64,000 bases of DNA from TMP-7 sp038212445. Lineage in GTDB: Bacteria; Acidobacteriota; Terriglobia; Bryobacterales; Bryobacteraceae. Of this stretch, positions 43,752 through 51,633 are shown one piece after another. Under the pieces are notes generated by a model, which searched no databases, was not told the origin of the DNA, and saw only the letters and a program-made list of their open reading frames with translations. Position 1 is the first letter of the stretch. The number at the start of each line of letters is the position of its first letter. The stretch is taken from positions 25,716 through 89,715 of the forward strand of contig JBBQUM010000032.1 of the NCBI GenBank assembly GCA_038212445.1. Reading direction: 5' to 3'. Position numbers and translations under genes: made by a program.

Positions 43752-44390
43752 TCAGCTTCGGATCGAGATCCCGGTTAAAAAAGCCTTGGACTGTTTCCAG
43801 AGATCGGGCAGAACATCGGTCATCTCATGCCCGGAATTGAAGATCCGCAACTGGCGGTCGGGACCTAGCTTCGAGGCTCGAATCGAGTTTTCCACTGGCA
43901 CCACCTCGTCCCTCTCACCGTGAAGGATGAGTGCCCGCTGTGAGAACTCAGGATACCCGGGATATTGGGCGGCGTCGGTCACAAACGCGTAACCTAACTG
44001 TCGCTCGCGCTGGTCGCCATAGTGATAGACCGGGAGCTTGCCGGTCGTTCTCCAGCTCTCGAGACGGTCGCCGCCGAGCGTAGTTTCCCAACGCTCAGCC
44101 AGTCCGAATGCCGGAGCGAGTAGCACCAAGCCCTCCACCTCGGGCATTGACGATGCCAGGAGAGCCGATAAATAACCTCCCATGCTCGATCCAAGTAGCG
44201 TGACTCGAGACGCTCCCTCGGCCACACGACGGACGATTTCGAGCTGGCTCGATAGCGTCATACTCTCGAAAACCGGCGCCAGGTTTGGAACTTCCAGTCT
44301 CAAGCCCATCTCAGAAAAGCGGTCTGCAAAGTACCTCGCCTTCGTCGATTGGGGCGACGACGCAAACCCGTGAAGATAGATGTATCTCAT
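43752..44390 (-). CDS. Alpha/beta-hydrolase (YqiA/YcfP-like esterase)
   Basis: The 212-residue protein has the compact alpha/beta-hydrolase fold: start MRYIYLHGFASSPQSTKARY, nucleophile elbow GSSMGG, acidic residue in HGERDEVVPVENS and histidine in NSGHEM. This set matches UPF0227/YqiA esterases. It overlaps the upstream gene by four bases (ATGA), so the two are cotranslated. The natural substrate is unknown. Confidence 0.87.
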   Translation of the reverse strand: MRYIYLHGFASSPQSTKARYFADRFSEMGLRLEVPNLAPVFESMTLSSQLEIVRRVAEGASRVTLLGSSMGGYLSALLASSMPEVEGLVLLAPAFGLAERWETTLGGDRLESWRTTGKLPVYHYGDQRERQLGYAFVTDAAQYPGYPEFSQRALILHGERDEVVPVENSIRASKLGPDRQLRIFNSGHEMTDVLPDLWKQSKAFLTGISIRS

Positions 44391-45283
44391 CGGGCAGGAT
44401 CCGGCGCCGGGAATTGTAGCGTGCTCTCAGAACCGAACTTCCGGAACGGGTTGTAGCTAAACCGATTCTCGGCGGTAAGGCCCCCGGTCCGGTATTCCCG
44501 GTGGATCACCGAAGCGGGCGTGATGACGTCGAAATCGCTCCTGGTGTACTCCACCTCGGCCTCCTCGCGAGTTTTGTCATTGCCATCCCCAGAAATTGCA
44601 ACCACTCCAATTTTGAGGGGCAGTAAATCGGTTTCGCGAAACCAAATCTGACCCGCCATCGTTTCCCGAAGCGGGCGGCCACGGCCCCAAAGCGTCAGTG
44701 CGGCAGGCCCGCCCCGCTGTTGATAGTCCACCGCTATCGCTCTTTCCGTTCCAACCAGCTTTCGCTGGCCGGCTCCGAACTCAAAATGCTCCTGTCCGGC
44801 TCCATCAAAAAGCAAAAGCAATTGCCCGAAGTCTGTGACGGTTCCTACGAGTCCGAGTTTTTCGAAGTCTTCAAGCAACTTCCGTTTCGTCGAGTCGTTT
44901 CCGGGCCGGATGCTCGCCGCCAACCGTTCCACGGCACTGCTGCGGTCCGGCAGTGGCACTCCGTCCATCGAAACCGGCTTGCGGAATTCACGGATTCCCC
45001 CATCGGATAGTGTCGAATAGCCGTACTCGGAGACAATTTCGCGGGTTTGCCATTCCGGCGCGACCGGTGCGTCGACGGCTCCTATGTGCGGTCGGAACTG
45101 TCGTTTCACGGGCTTGATTGCCCGCTGGCGTAAGGTCTCTTCTGTTACCAGATCACAGGAGGTCTTCGCGAACAACGACGCCTCGTGCATCAGCCTGTCT
45201 AAGGCGCTCCTGATAATCGAATCGCCGAACAGACGCAGCGGTGCCGCCATCGCGGAAATCCGGAGAAAAGTACGCCGTTCCAT
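44387..45283 (-). CDS. Tat-type exported protein of unknown function
   Basis: The 298-residue product begins MERRTFLRISAMAAP, a twin-arginine-like export signal. The rest is a soluble protein with many beta strands toward the C-terminus (VDYQQRGGPAALTLWGRGRP; EAEVEYTRSDFDVITPASVI). I do not recognise a family; it resembles acidobacterial exported proteins with an outer-membrane lipoprotein-sorting-type fold, but this is weak. It is coupled to the downstream hydrolase and divergent from acpP. Confidence 0.65.
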   Translation of the reverse strand: MERRTFLRISAMAAPLRLFGDSIIRSALDRLMHEASLFAKTSCDLVTEETLRQRAIKPVKRQFRPHIGAVDAPVAPEWQTREIVSEYGYSTLSDGGIREFRKPVSMDGVPLPDRSSAVERLAASIRPGNDSTKRKLLEDFEKLGLVGTVTDFGQLLLLFDGAGQEHFEFGAGQRKLVGTERAIAVDYQQRGGPAALTLWGRGRPLRETMAGQIWFRETDLLPLKIGVVAISGDGNDKTREEAEVEYTRSDFDVITPASVIHREYRTGGLTAENRFSYNPFRKFGSESTLQFPAPDPAR

Positions 45284-45352
45284 CTACTCTCAGAATCGCA
45301 CGAGGTTTCCTCATACTCTCGCGCGTCGCAGGAAAGTTTGGTCAAGTTCCAG

Positions 45353-45380
45353 TTGACGAAGGTCACAAAAGCGGTAAGAT
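45353..45380 (+). promoter_or_regulatory. acpP promoter
   Basis: TTGACG (45353-45358) and TAAGAT (45375-45380) are 16 bases apart, a good sigma-70 match. Transcription starting near 45387 gives an acpP leader of about 100 bases. Confidence 0.6.
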
Positions 45381-45450
45381 GAGGATTCCGTTCGCCTCAT
45401 AACGAATTTCTATCGCGCTGGTAGCGGAAACTCGCAGGCGCGCGATAGAA
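45379..45450 (+). promoter_or_regulatory. Two inverted repeats in the acpP leader
   Basis: ATGAGG/CCTCAT (45379-45384 and 45395-45400) forms a 6-bp repeat overlapping the -10 and start region. TTCTATCGCGC/GCGCGATAGAA (45408-45418 and 45440-45450) forms a perfect 11-bp repeat with a 21-base spacer. No T-run follows. The first could be an operator at the start site; the second a leader stem-loop. Confidence 0.55.
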
Positions 45451-45484
45451 TCGTGAGGTTTGCCGAACATCATGGGGAGGTTTC

Positions 45485-45718
45485 ATGTCAGTTAAGGAGA
45501 AGGTGAAGCAGATCATCGTCGAGCAGCTGGGTGTCGATGAGGCCCAGGTAGACGACACCGCTTCCTTCGTCGACGACTTGGGCGCCGATTCGCTCGATAT
45601 CGTAGAGCTCGTAATGGCTTTTGAAGAAGCCTTCGATCTCGACATCCCCGACGAGGACGCCGAAAAGATTCAAACCGTCAAAGACGCGGTCGACTACATC
45701 GAAGCGAAGAAGAAGTAG
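45485..45718 (+). CDS. acpP: Acyl carrier protein
   Basis: This 77-residue acidic protein carries growing fatty acyl chains on 4'-phosphopantetheine attached to S36 in GADSLDIVELV. Helical layout, length and acidity are typical. GGAGG sits seven bases before the ATG. fabF follows after 57 bases, which include a small CGCC-TTCG-GGCG hairpin. Expression is probably governed by the upstream leader repeats. Confidence 0.97.
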   Translation: MSVKEKVKQIIVEQLGVDEAQVDDTASFVDDLGADSLDIVELVMAFEEAFDLDIPDEDAEKIQTVKDAVDYIEAKKK

Positions 45719-45775
45719 CTATCCCTCGCCTTCGGGCGGCGGTCAAGCAAATTCCTTTCATAAACACGGAGTAGC

Positions 45776-47020
45776 ATGTCACGCAGAGTCGTAGTGACCG
45801 GTGTGGGACTCCTCAGCTCGGTAGGCATTGGAACCGAGGAGTCCTGGCAAACGCTTCGCAACGGGCAGAGCGGCATCGGACGAATTACGCAGTTCGATCC
45901 CACCGCCTTCAGTTGCCGGATCGCAGGCGAAGTGAAGAACTTCGACCCCGCCGCGTATATCGAGAAAAAAGAGATCAAGAAGATGGGGCGCTTTATTCAC
46001 TTCGCCATCGCGGCGTCGGAGTTTGCGCTCAAGGGTTCCGGCCTTAAGATCACGTCGGATTTCGCCGAGCGCGCGGGCGTTTACATCGGCAGCGGTATCG
46101 GCGGCTTTGAGGTGATCGAGCGGGAGCATAAAATCCTGCTTGAAAAAGGACCGAGCCGTATCTCGCCGTTTTTTATTCCGGCCACGATTATCAATCTGGC
46201 GGCCGGCAACGTCTCGATTCGCGCTGGAGCGAAAGGCCCGAACTCCGCAACAGCGACAGCGTGTACCAGCAGCGCTCACTCCATCGGCGATTCGTTCCGC
46301 CTCATCCAGCGCGGCGATGCCGACGTGATGATCTGCGGCGGCACCGAGGCTGCGGTAACGCCCATGAGTATCGGCGGTTTTGCCGCAATGCGAGCTTTAT
46401 CCACCAACAACGACAATCCTGCCGGATCAAGCCGTCCTTGGGACAAACTGCGCGATGGATTTGTGGTTGGCGAGGGCTCGGGCATGATCGTCCTCGAGGA
46501 ACTCAAATTTGCCAAGAAGCGCGGCGCGAATATTCTCGCTGAGATTGTCGGCTATGGCATGAGCGGCGACGCTTACCATATCACTTCACCGTCGGAAGAC
46601 GGCGACGGCGCTTTCCGCGTGATGAGCAATGCCCTACGCGACGCGGGTATTGCGCCTTCCCAGATCGATTACGTAAATGCTCACGGCACGTCCACCGAAC
46701 TGGGCGACAAGATCGAGACGGTCGCTATTAAGCGCGTGTTTGGCGAGCATGCTTATAAGGTCGCGGTGAGTTCCACCAAGTCGATGACCGGACATCTCCT
46801 CGGAGGTGCCGGCGGACTTGAGGCAGGCATCACCGTCCTCGCAATTCGCGACCAGATCGCACCGCCTACAATCAATCACGAAATTCCTGATCCGGAGTGC
46901 GATCTGGACTACATACCGAACCACGCTCGCCCCATGGCTATTACCTACGCATTATCGAATTCGTTTGGCTTCGGCGGCACCAACGGTTGCCTGATTTTTA
47001 AGCGCTATAACGGCAACTAG
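45776..47020 (+). CDS. fabF: Beta-ketoacyl-ACP synthase II
   Basis: FabF condenses malonyl-ACP with acyl-ACP to elongate fatty acids. The 414-residue thiolase-fold enzyme has the active-site cysteine in ATACTSSAHSIGDS, histidines in NAHGTSTELGDKIET and TKSMTGHLLGGAGGLE, and ends FGFGGTNGCLIFKRY. It forms the usual acpP-fabF pair, with etfB starting ten bases downstream. Confidence 0.96.
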   Translation: MSRRVVVTGVGLLSSVGIGTEESWQTLRNGQSGIGRITQFDPTAFSCRIAGEVKNFDPAAYIEKKEIKKMGRFIHFAIAASEFALKGSGLKITSDFAERAGVYIGSGIGGFEVIEREHKILLEKGPSRISPFFIPATIINLAAGNVSIRAGAKGPNSATATACTSSAHSIGDSFRLIQRGDADVMICGGTEAAVTPMSIGGFAAMRALSTNNDNPAGSSRPWDKLRDGFVVGEGSGMIVLEELKFAKKRGANILAEIVGYGMSGDAYHITSPSEDGDGAFRVMSNALRDAGIAPSQIDYVNAHGTSTELGDKIETVAIKRVFGEHAYKVAVSSTKSMTGHLLGGAGGLEAGITVLAIRDQIAPPTINHEIPDPECDLDYIPNHARPMAITYALSNSFGFGGTNGCLIFKRYNGN

Positions 47021-47030
47021 ACCCACCCAT

Positions 47031-47801
47031 ATGAAGATTATCGTCGCAATCAAGCAGGTCCCCGTCCGCGACTCGCAGCTTAGAGTCGATTCGACCGGCA
47101 AGTGGATTCAGGAAGACGATCTCAGCTTCGAGATCAACGAACCCGACGCGTACGCGCTTGAAGAAGCCCTTCAGTTAAAGGAAAAGCACGGTGGAGAAGT
47201 GGTTGCACTCTGCGCCGGACCCTCGCGCGCCACGCAGACGATTCGCGAAGCTCTAGCCAAAGGTGCGGATCGCGCCATCCACATCGAGGACAACGACCTC
47301 AAGGGCTTGGACACCCTCGGCATCGCTCACCTGCTTGCCGCCGCGGTGAAAACTGAGAATCCCGACCTGATTCTCACCGGCCTGCAGTCAGACGATCTCG
47401 GCTACGGCCAAACTGGCGTTGTGCTCGCCGAACTGCTCGGCACGCCGCACGCCACCATCATCATGCAGGTGGAAAAGCAGGATGGCCGTATCAAAGTGAA
47501 GCGGGAATTGGAGGACGGCTGGTTCCAATACATGGAGATGCCGCTGCCCGCTGTGCTCACAATCCAGTCAGGCATCAACAAGCTCCGCTATGCCACCCTG
47601 ATGGGCATCAAAAAGGCGAAGAGCAAAGAAATCAAAACGATCCCCATCGCTCAACTCGGTCCCGCTCCGCAAGCCACCGCCGTGCTCGAGCGGGTTTACG
47701 TTCCGCAGAAAACGAAACAAACCCAAATCTTTGAAGGTGACGCCAGGACAGTGGCTGCCCAGTTGGTTGAAAAGCTCAAGTTCGAGGTGCGAGTGATATG
47801 A
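47031..47801 (+). CDS. etfB: Electron transfer flavoprotein, beta subunit
   Basis: The 256-residue subunit binds AMP and, with EtfA, shuttles electrons from acyl-CoA and other dehydrogenases to the quinone pool. It starts MKIIVAIKQVPVRDSQL and carries ETF-beta signatures around GLQSDDLGYGQTGVVLAELL and the C-terminal KLRYATLMGIKKAKSKEI. It overlaps etfA by four bases. Sharing a locus with fabF joins fatty-acid synthesis and oxidation genes. Confidence 0.95.
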   Translation: MKIIVAIKQVPVRDSQLRVDSTGKWIQEDDLSFEINEPDAYALEEALQLKEKHGGEVVALCAGPSRATQTIREALAKGADRAIHIEDNDLKGLDTLGIAHLLAAAVKTENPDLILTGLQSDDLGYGQTGVVLAELLGTPHATIIMQVEKQDGRIKVKRELEDGWFQYMEMPLPAVLTIQSGINKLRYATLMGIKKAKSKEIKTIPIAQLGPAPQATAVLERVYVPQKTKQTQIFEGDARTVAAQLVEKLKFEVRVI

Positions 47802-48781
47802 GCGGCGTCCTGGTAATTATGGAACAGCGCGGCGGCGCCTGGAACCGCATGTCCTGGGAGACGCTAGCCGCTGGTCAGCAACTCGCTGCGGCCATGAGCA
47901 AGGACGTCTACGGCGCGGTAGCAGGGTCTTCGCTGGACGCTCTGGGCGCTGAACTCGGGCAAAAGAAACTGGCCAAGGCCAATATCGTCGACCACGCGCT
48001 ACTCAAAGACTACACGGCCGACGGTTTCGCTTCTGCGCTGGAGCAATTGATCCGCGCCCATTCCCCTTCCGTCGTACTCTTTCCGCACAGCTACCAGGTG
48101 CGTGACTTTGCGCCGAAGCTAGCGGCCCGTTTTGGGCAGACGCTGATTAGCGACGTCATCAGCTTCAGGGTTGATGGCAACACTCCAGTGTTTGCACGTC
48201 AGCTTTTCCAAGGTAAGCTCAACGCTGACTTCCGGCCCGCCGGCGCCGGGCCGTTCTTCGCCTCCATCCAGGCCGGTGCCTTCCGCGCCGAATCACTTGA
48301 GGCTGGTTCTGCTCCAGTCGAGAAATTTGCGGCCCAGCTTGAAGCCTCGCAGATTCGCAGCACTCCGCACGAGCCCTTCCGCGAGTCCGCACGCGCTGTC
48401 GACCTCACCGCCGCCGAACTCATCGTATCGGTTGGCCGCGGGATCAAGGAGAAGGACAACATCCATATCGTCGAGGAGCTGGCCAAGGTGCTCGGCGCTG
48501 AACTCGCAGCGTCGCGGCCCATCTGTGACAACGGCTGGCTACCGATGGAACGGCAGGTCGGCAGTTCCGGCCAGACCGTCTCGCCGAAAGTTTATATGGC
48601 CGTCGGCATCTCCGGCGCCATTCAGCACCTGGTGGGCATGAAGGGCGCTAAGACCATCATCGCCATCAATAAGGACGCCAACGCGCCAATATTTGAAGTC
48701 GCCGACTATGGCATCATCGGCGATCTGTTTGAGGTTGTTCCGGCACTCGTCGCTGAAGTAAAAAAAGCCAAGGGCATCTAG
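47798..48781 (+). CDS. etfA: Electron transfer flavoprotein, alpha subunit
   Basis: The 327-residue FAD-binding partner of EtfB has the C-terminal FAD domain: LIVSVGRGIKEKDN, ASRPICDNGWLP, RQVGSSGQTVSPKVYMAVGI, SGAIQHLVGMKGAKTIIAIN and DYGIIGDLFEVVP. It overlaps etfB by four bases (ATGA). Its TAG stop shares the CTAG at 48778-48781 with the convergent VOC gene. Confidence 0.96.
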   Translation: MSGVLVIMEQRGGAWNRMSWETLAAGQQLAAAMSKDVYGAVAGSSLDALGAELGQKKLAKANIVDHALLKDYTADGFASALEQLIRAHSPSVVLFPHSYQVRDFAPKLAARFGQTLISDVISFRVDGNTPVFARQLFQGKLNADFRPAGAGPFFASIQAGAFRAESLEAGSAPVEKFAAQLEASQIRSTPHEPFRESARAVDLTAAELIVSVGRGIKEKDNIHIVEELAKVLGAELAASRPICDNGWLPMERQVGSSGQTVSPKVYMAVGISGAIQHLVGMKGAKTIIAINKDANAPIFEVADYGIIGDLFEVVPALVAEVKKAKGI

Positions 48782-49161
48782 CTTTTCTTCATCTGCGCGA
48801 ATCCGACGAGATTGCCGGCGGGTTCGCGCACCCAATACTCGGTTGCGCCGTAAGACGTCTCGCGCTTCGATACGACTGTCTCGACACCCTTGAGACTTTC
48901 GATGGTTGCATCAATATCATCCACGTCGAAATACAGCGCTGACCTCGACAACTCGACGCTCTTAAGATCTGCCTGGGCGCTCTCCAGGCTCTGATACATC
49001 AACTCCACCGGCCCTTTCACCAGCATCGCGAAACCAGTCGAGCTTTCGTGCGGCACCTCGGCCACCTTCTCAAAGCCAAACCGCGAGACCCAGAACTCCA
49101 CGCAAGGACCCACTTTGTTCACCACCAGAACCGATGTACATTTGCCAAAATTAGGTTGCAT
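48778..49161 (-). CDS. VOC (glyoxalase/bleomycin-resistance-like) superfamily protein
   Basis: The 127-residue protein has a paired beta-alpha-beta-beta-beta fold: CTSVLVVNKVGPCVEFWVSR, then ALYFDVDDIDATIESLKG, and the C-terminal YGATEYWVREPAGNLVGFAQ with a likely metal glutamate. Specific chemistry cannot be assigned. Its ATG abuts a 17-bp palindrome shared with the divergent HHH-padR operon, which suggests common control. It ends in a CTAG stop shared with etfA. Confidence 0.85.
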   Translation of the reverse strand: MQPNFGKCTSVLVVNKVGPCVEFWVSRFGFEKVAEVPHESSTGFAMLVKGPVELMYQSLESAQADLKSVELSRSALYFDVDDIDATIESLKGVETVVSKRETSYGATEYWVREPAGNLVGFAQMKKS

Positions 49162-49177
49162 AGTCTAAATTAGACTA
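49161..49177. promoter_or_regulatory. 17-bp perfect palindromic operator between VOC gene and HHH-padR operon
   Basis: TAGTCTAA-A-TTAGACTA has perfect 8-base arms around one base and fills most of the 30-bp divergent gap. It begins at the first base of the VOC start codon and ends 14 bases before the plus-strand ATG. PadR encoded two genes downstream is the likely ligand. Confidence 0.65.
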
Positions 49178-49191
49178 GCAGGAGATTTTCA

Positions 49192-49473
49192 ATGCGTCAA
49201 TCCGGAACTACTGCTTTGAAAGACCTCAGTGGAATCGGCAAGAAGATGCTTGGCGATTTCGCTCAACTAGGAATCGGCACCGTCGACCAGCTCGCCGCCG
49301 CCAACGCCGACGAACTCTACGACCGTCTATGTGCGCTCACACACGCCCGCCAGGACCCCTGCGTGCTTGACACTTTTCGCTGTGCCGTAGCTCAAGCGCG
49401 CAATCCGAATCTACCCGCGGAGCAGCGCAACTGGTGGTGGTGGAGCCGCAAGAGGAAATCGGATGGGGCGTAA
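49192..49473 (+). CDS. Helix-hairpin-helix (Cdd1-like) protein
   Basis: The 93-residue protein has a helix-hairpin-helix core (LSGIGKKMLGDFAQLGIGTV) and the Cdd1/pathogenicity-locus signature ADELYDRLCALTHARQDPCVLDTFRCAVAQAR, here quoted in pieces: ELYDRLC, DPCVLDTFRCAV. Such proteins may bind DNA; their role is unknown. It starts an operon in which each gene overlaps the next, beginning with an 11-base overlap with padR. AGGAG precedes the ATG. Confidence 0.82.
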   Translation: MRQSGTTALKDLSGIGKKMLGDFAQLGIGTVDQLAAANADELYDRLCALTHARQDPCVLDTFRCAVAQARNPNLPAEQRNWWWWSRKRKSDGA

Positions 49474-50032
49474 GCCCGCCGTCACCACGCCGGATCTTGT
49501 CGTGCTCAGCCTGCTGGCGGAGAAGCCTTACCACGGCTACGAACTCAATCAGCAACTCGAGTGGCGCGAGGTGCGCGACTGGGCCGGTATCTCGCGTCCT
49601 CAGGTTTATTACTCTCTCTCGAAGCTGGCTCGTCAGAAGATGATCAAGCCGGTGGACGGCGACGAAGAAGGTCGCGGACCCGAGCGGGATACCTACACGC
49701 TGACCGCCTTGGGTCGCCGCGCGCTAGAACAGGCTCTGGAGCGTCCGGAGTGGGCGGAACAGCGTCCGCCGCCGCCGTTCCTTACCTGGATGGCGCTGTC
49801 GATGCACGCCGGCAAGAAGACCGTCCTTGAGCAACTGGAGCGGCGGCGCAGGTTCCTCGAACGCGAAGCCGCCCGCGAGCGAAAGACACTATTGGAGTTC
49901 GAAGGGTCGAGCTACGCGGTCCGCGCCGCACGGCAAATGGTCACGCTCACCATCCGGCAGTTCGAAGTCGAATTGGAGTGGCTTGCGTCCACTAAACTGG
50001 AGCTTAAACATGCAAGCGGTACATCTTGCTGA
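49463..50032 (+). CDS. PadR-family transcriptional regulator
   Basis: The 189-residue regulator has the PadR winged helix (LLAEKPYHGYELNQQLEW, ISRPQVYYSLSKLARQKMI and the wing DTYTLTALGRRALEQ) and a C-terminal coiled-coil dimerisation arm (about 110-180). PadR repressors respond to phenolics, antibiotics or other small molecules and often control detoxifying enzymes next door. The adjoining 17-bp palindrome is its best candidate site. It overlaps the HHH gene by 11 bases and the dehydrogenase gene by 23. Confidence 0.92.
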   Translation: MGRKPAVTTPDLVVLSLLAEKPYHGYELNQQLEWREVRDWAGISRPQVYYSLSKLARQKMIKPVDGDEEGRGPERDTYTLTALGRRALEQALERPEWAEQRPPPPFLTWMALSMHAGKKTVLEQLERRRRFLEREAARERKTLLEFEGSSYAVRAARQMVTLTIRQFEVELEWLASTKLELKHASGTSC

Positions 50033-50963
50033 TGGCCGGATCTCGCTGCGCAAGACGCCGAAGCCGCGCCGTCCGGAAGGGTTCTCGCTCATCCGTTTGC
50101 TGAGAGGCGGCATCTGCAATACTGACCTCGAACTCCAGCGCGGCTACTACGGTTACGCCGGAACTCCGGGCCACGAGTTTGTCGGGGAAGTCGTCGACTC
50201 CGACAATCGCCAACTCATCGGTAAGCGCGTCGTAGGCGAAATTAATCTCGCCTGCGGTGCATGCGAGTGGTGCCGGCGCGGACTCGGACGCCACTGTCCG
50301 ACGCGCACCGTCCTCGGCATCGTCAAACATCCGGGCGCTTTTCGCGAACTGCTGACGCTGCCCGACTGCAACCTGCACGTCGTGCCCGACTCGATCTCGA
50401 CTGACGAGGCTGTCTTCGTCGAGCCGCTTGGTGCCGCCTGCGAGATCCTCGACCAGGTTCGCATTCCGCACGGTGAACGTGTGGCTGTACTGGGCGACGG
50501 CAAACTCGGCCTGCTCATCGCACAGGTGCTCAACGCGCACGGCGCCGAGGTTCACCACTTCGGCCGCCACAAGGAGAAACTCGCGATCTCCGCCGCTGCC
50601 GGAGTGCGGGCTGAGATCGCAGGGAAGCTCCCGCGCTCGTCATATGACTTCACCGTCGACGCGACAGGATCACCGGAGGGCTTGCGACAGGCGGTTTCCA
50701 TGACGCGCCCTCGCGGAACGCTGATCCTCAAGTCGACTGTGCATGGCATGGTATCCATCGACACTGCGCCTGTCATCGTCAACGAACTCACGCTGGTGGG
50801 CTCGCGCTGCGGCCGGTTCGAGCCCGCGTTGAAACTGCTCAGGAGCGGCCGCGTGAAAGTGGCGTCGATGATCGCCGACCGCTTCCCGCTTAGCGCCGCT
50901 CCAGAAGCGTTCGCCCGCGCCGCGGAGAAAGGAACGCTGAAAGTCCTGCTCGATGGCGACTGA
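50010..50963 (+). CDS. Zinc-dependent medium-chain alcohol dehydrogenase
   Basis: Starting at the ATG at 50010 (GGAG upstream) gives 317 residues; the longer frame from 49827 runs antiphase through padR. It is a zinc MDR enzyme: catalytic zinc residues C in GGICNTDLE and H-E in TPGHEFVGEV, and the structural zinc cysteines in CGACEWCRRGLGRHC. The Rossmann fold has VLGDGKLGLLIAQVL, an atypical nucleotide loop. The substrate is unknown. It overlaps padR and the following DUF2071 gene, so it belongs to one operon. Confidence 0.9.
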   Translation: MQAVHLADGRISLRKTPKPRRPEGFSLIRLLRGGICNTDLELQRGYYGYAGTPGHEFVGEVVDSDNRQLIGKRVVGEINLACGACEWCRRGLGRHCPTRTVLGIVKHPGAFRELLTLPDCNLHVVPDSISTDEAVFVEPLGAACEILDQVRIPHGERVAVLGDGKLGLLIAQVLNAHGAEVHHFGRHKEKLAISAAAGVRAEIAGKLPRSSYDFTVDATGSPEGLRQAVSMTRPRGTLILKSTVHGMVSIDTAPVIVNELTLVGSRCGRFEPALKLLRSGRVKVASMIADRFPLSAAPEAFARAAEKGTLKVLLDGD

Positions 50964-51633
50964 ACTGTCCGGCTGGGTCATGCGCCAGACCTGGACCGAT
51001 CTGCTGTTCGCGCATTGGCCGGTGTCCGTTTCCACGATGCGTGCGTTGGTGCCGGAACCGCTCGAACTCGACACGTTCGACGGCAGCGCGTGGATTGCCG
51101 TAGTGCCGTTTGGCATGTCGGGCATTCGCGGGCGCGGCCTCCCACTTCTGCCCGGCCTCTCCAGGACACTCGAACTCAACGTTCGCACCTACGTCCGTTA
51201 CAAGGGTCGTGGCGGCGTCTATTTTTTCAGCCTCGACGCCGCCAGCCGGGTGATTGTTCGCGGCGCCCGGATCACCTACCGACTTCCTTATTACGACGCG
51301 CGCATGTCCTGGGATGGCAGTCGCTACGAGAGCGTACGAATGCATAAGAATGCTGCGAAAGCGGAGTTCCGCGCCGAATACAAACCCACGGGGCCGGTGT
51401 TTAATGCGGTGCCGAACTCACTTGAACATTTCCTGACGGAGCGTTACAGCCTCTTCACGGCGTATAGTGGCAAGGTTTATCGCGGCGATATTCAGCACGA
51501 GCCCTGGCCTCTCCAACCGGCCGCGGCTCTGGTCGAAACCAACACCATGACCGGCATGGAACTATCCGGGACGCCACTCCTGCACTTCGCCCGGACAATC
51601 GACGTCCGCATCGGCCGGATCCACCGCGTCTAG
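50953..51633 (+). CDS. DUF2071 protein
   Basis: The 226-residue protein matches DUF2071 (YqjF type): TWTDLLFAHWPVSVSTMRALVP, then FDGSAWIAVVPFGM, RTYVRYKGRGGVYFFSLDA and TYRLPYYDARM. The fold is acetoacetate-decarboxylase-like in some members, but no catalysis is proven. It overlaps the dehydrogenase by 11 bases and ends in CTAG, sharing its stop region with the convergent agmatine deiminase. Confidence 0.87.
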   Translation: MATELSGWVMRQTWTDLLFAHWPVSVSTMRALVPEPLELDTFDGSAWIAVVPFGMSGIRGRGLPLLPGLSRTLELNVRTYVRYKGRGGVYFFSLDAASRVIVRGARITYRLPYYDARMSWDGSRYESVRMHKNAAKAEFRAEYKPTGPVFNAVPNSLEHFLTERYSLFTAYSGKVYRGDIQHEPWPLQPAAALVETNTMTGMELSGTPLLHFARTIDVRIGRIHRV

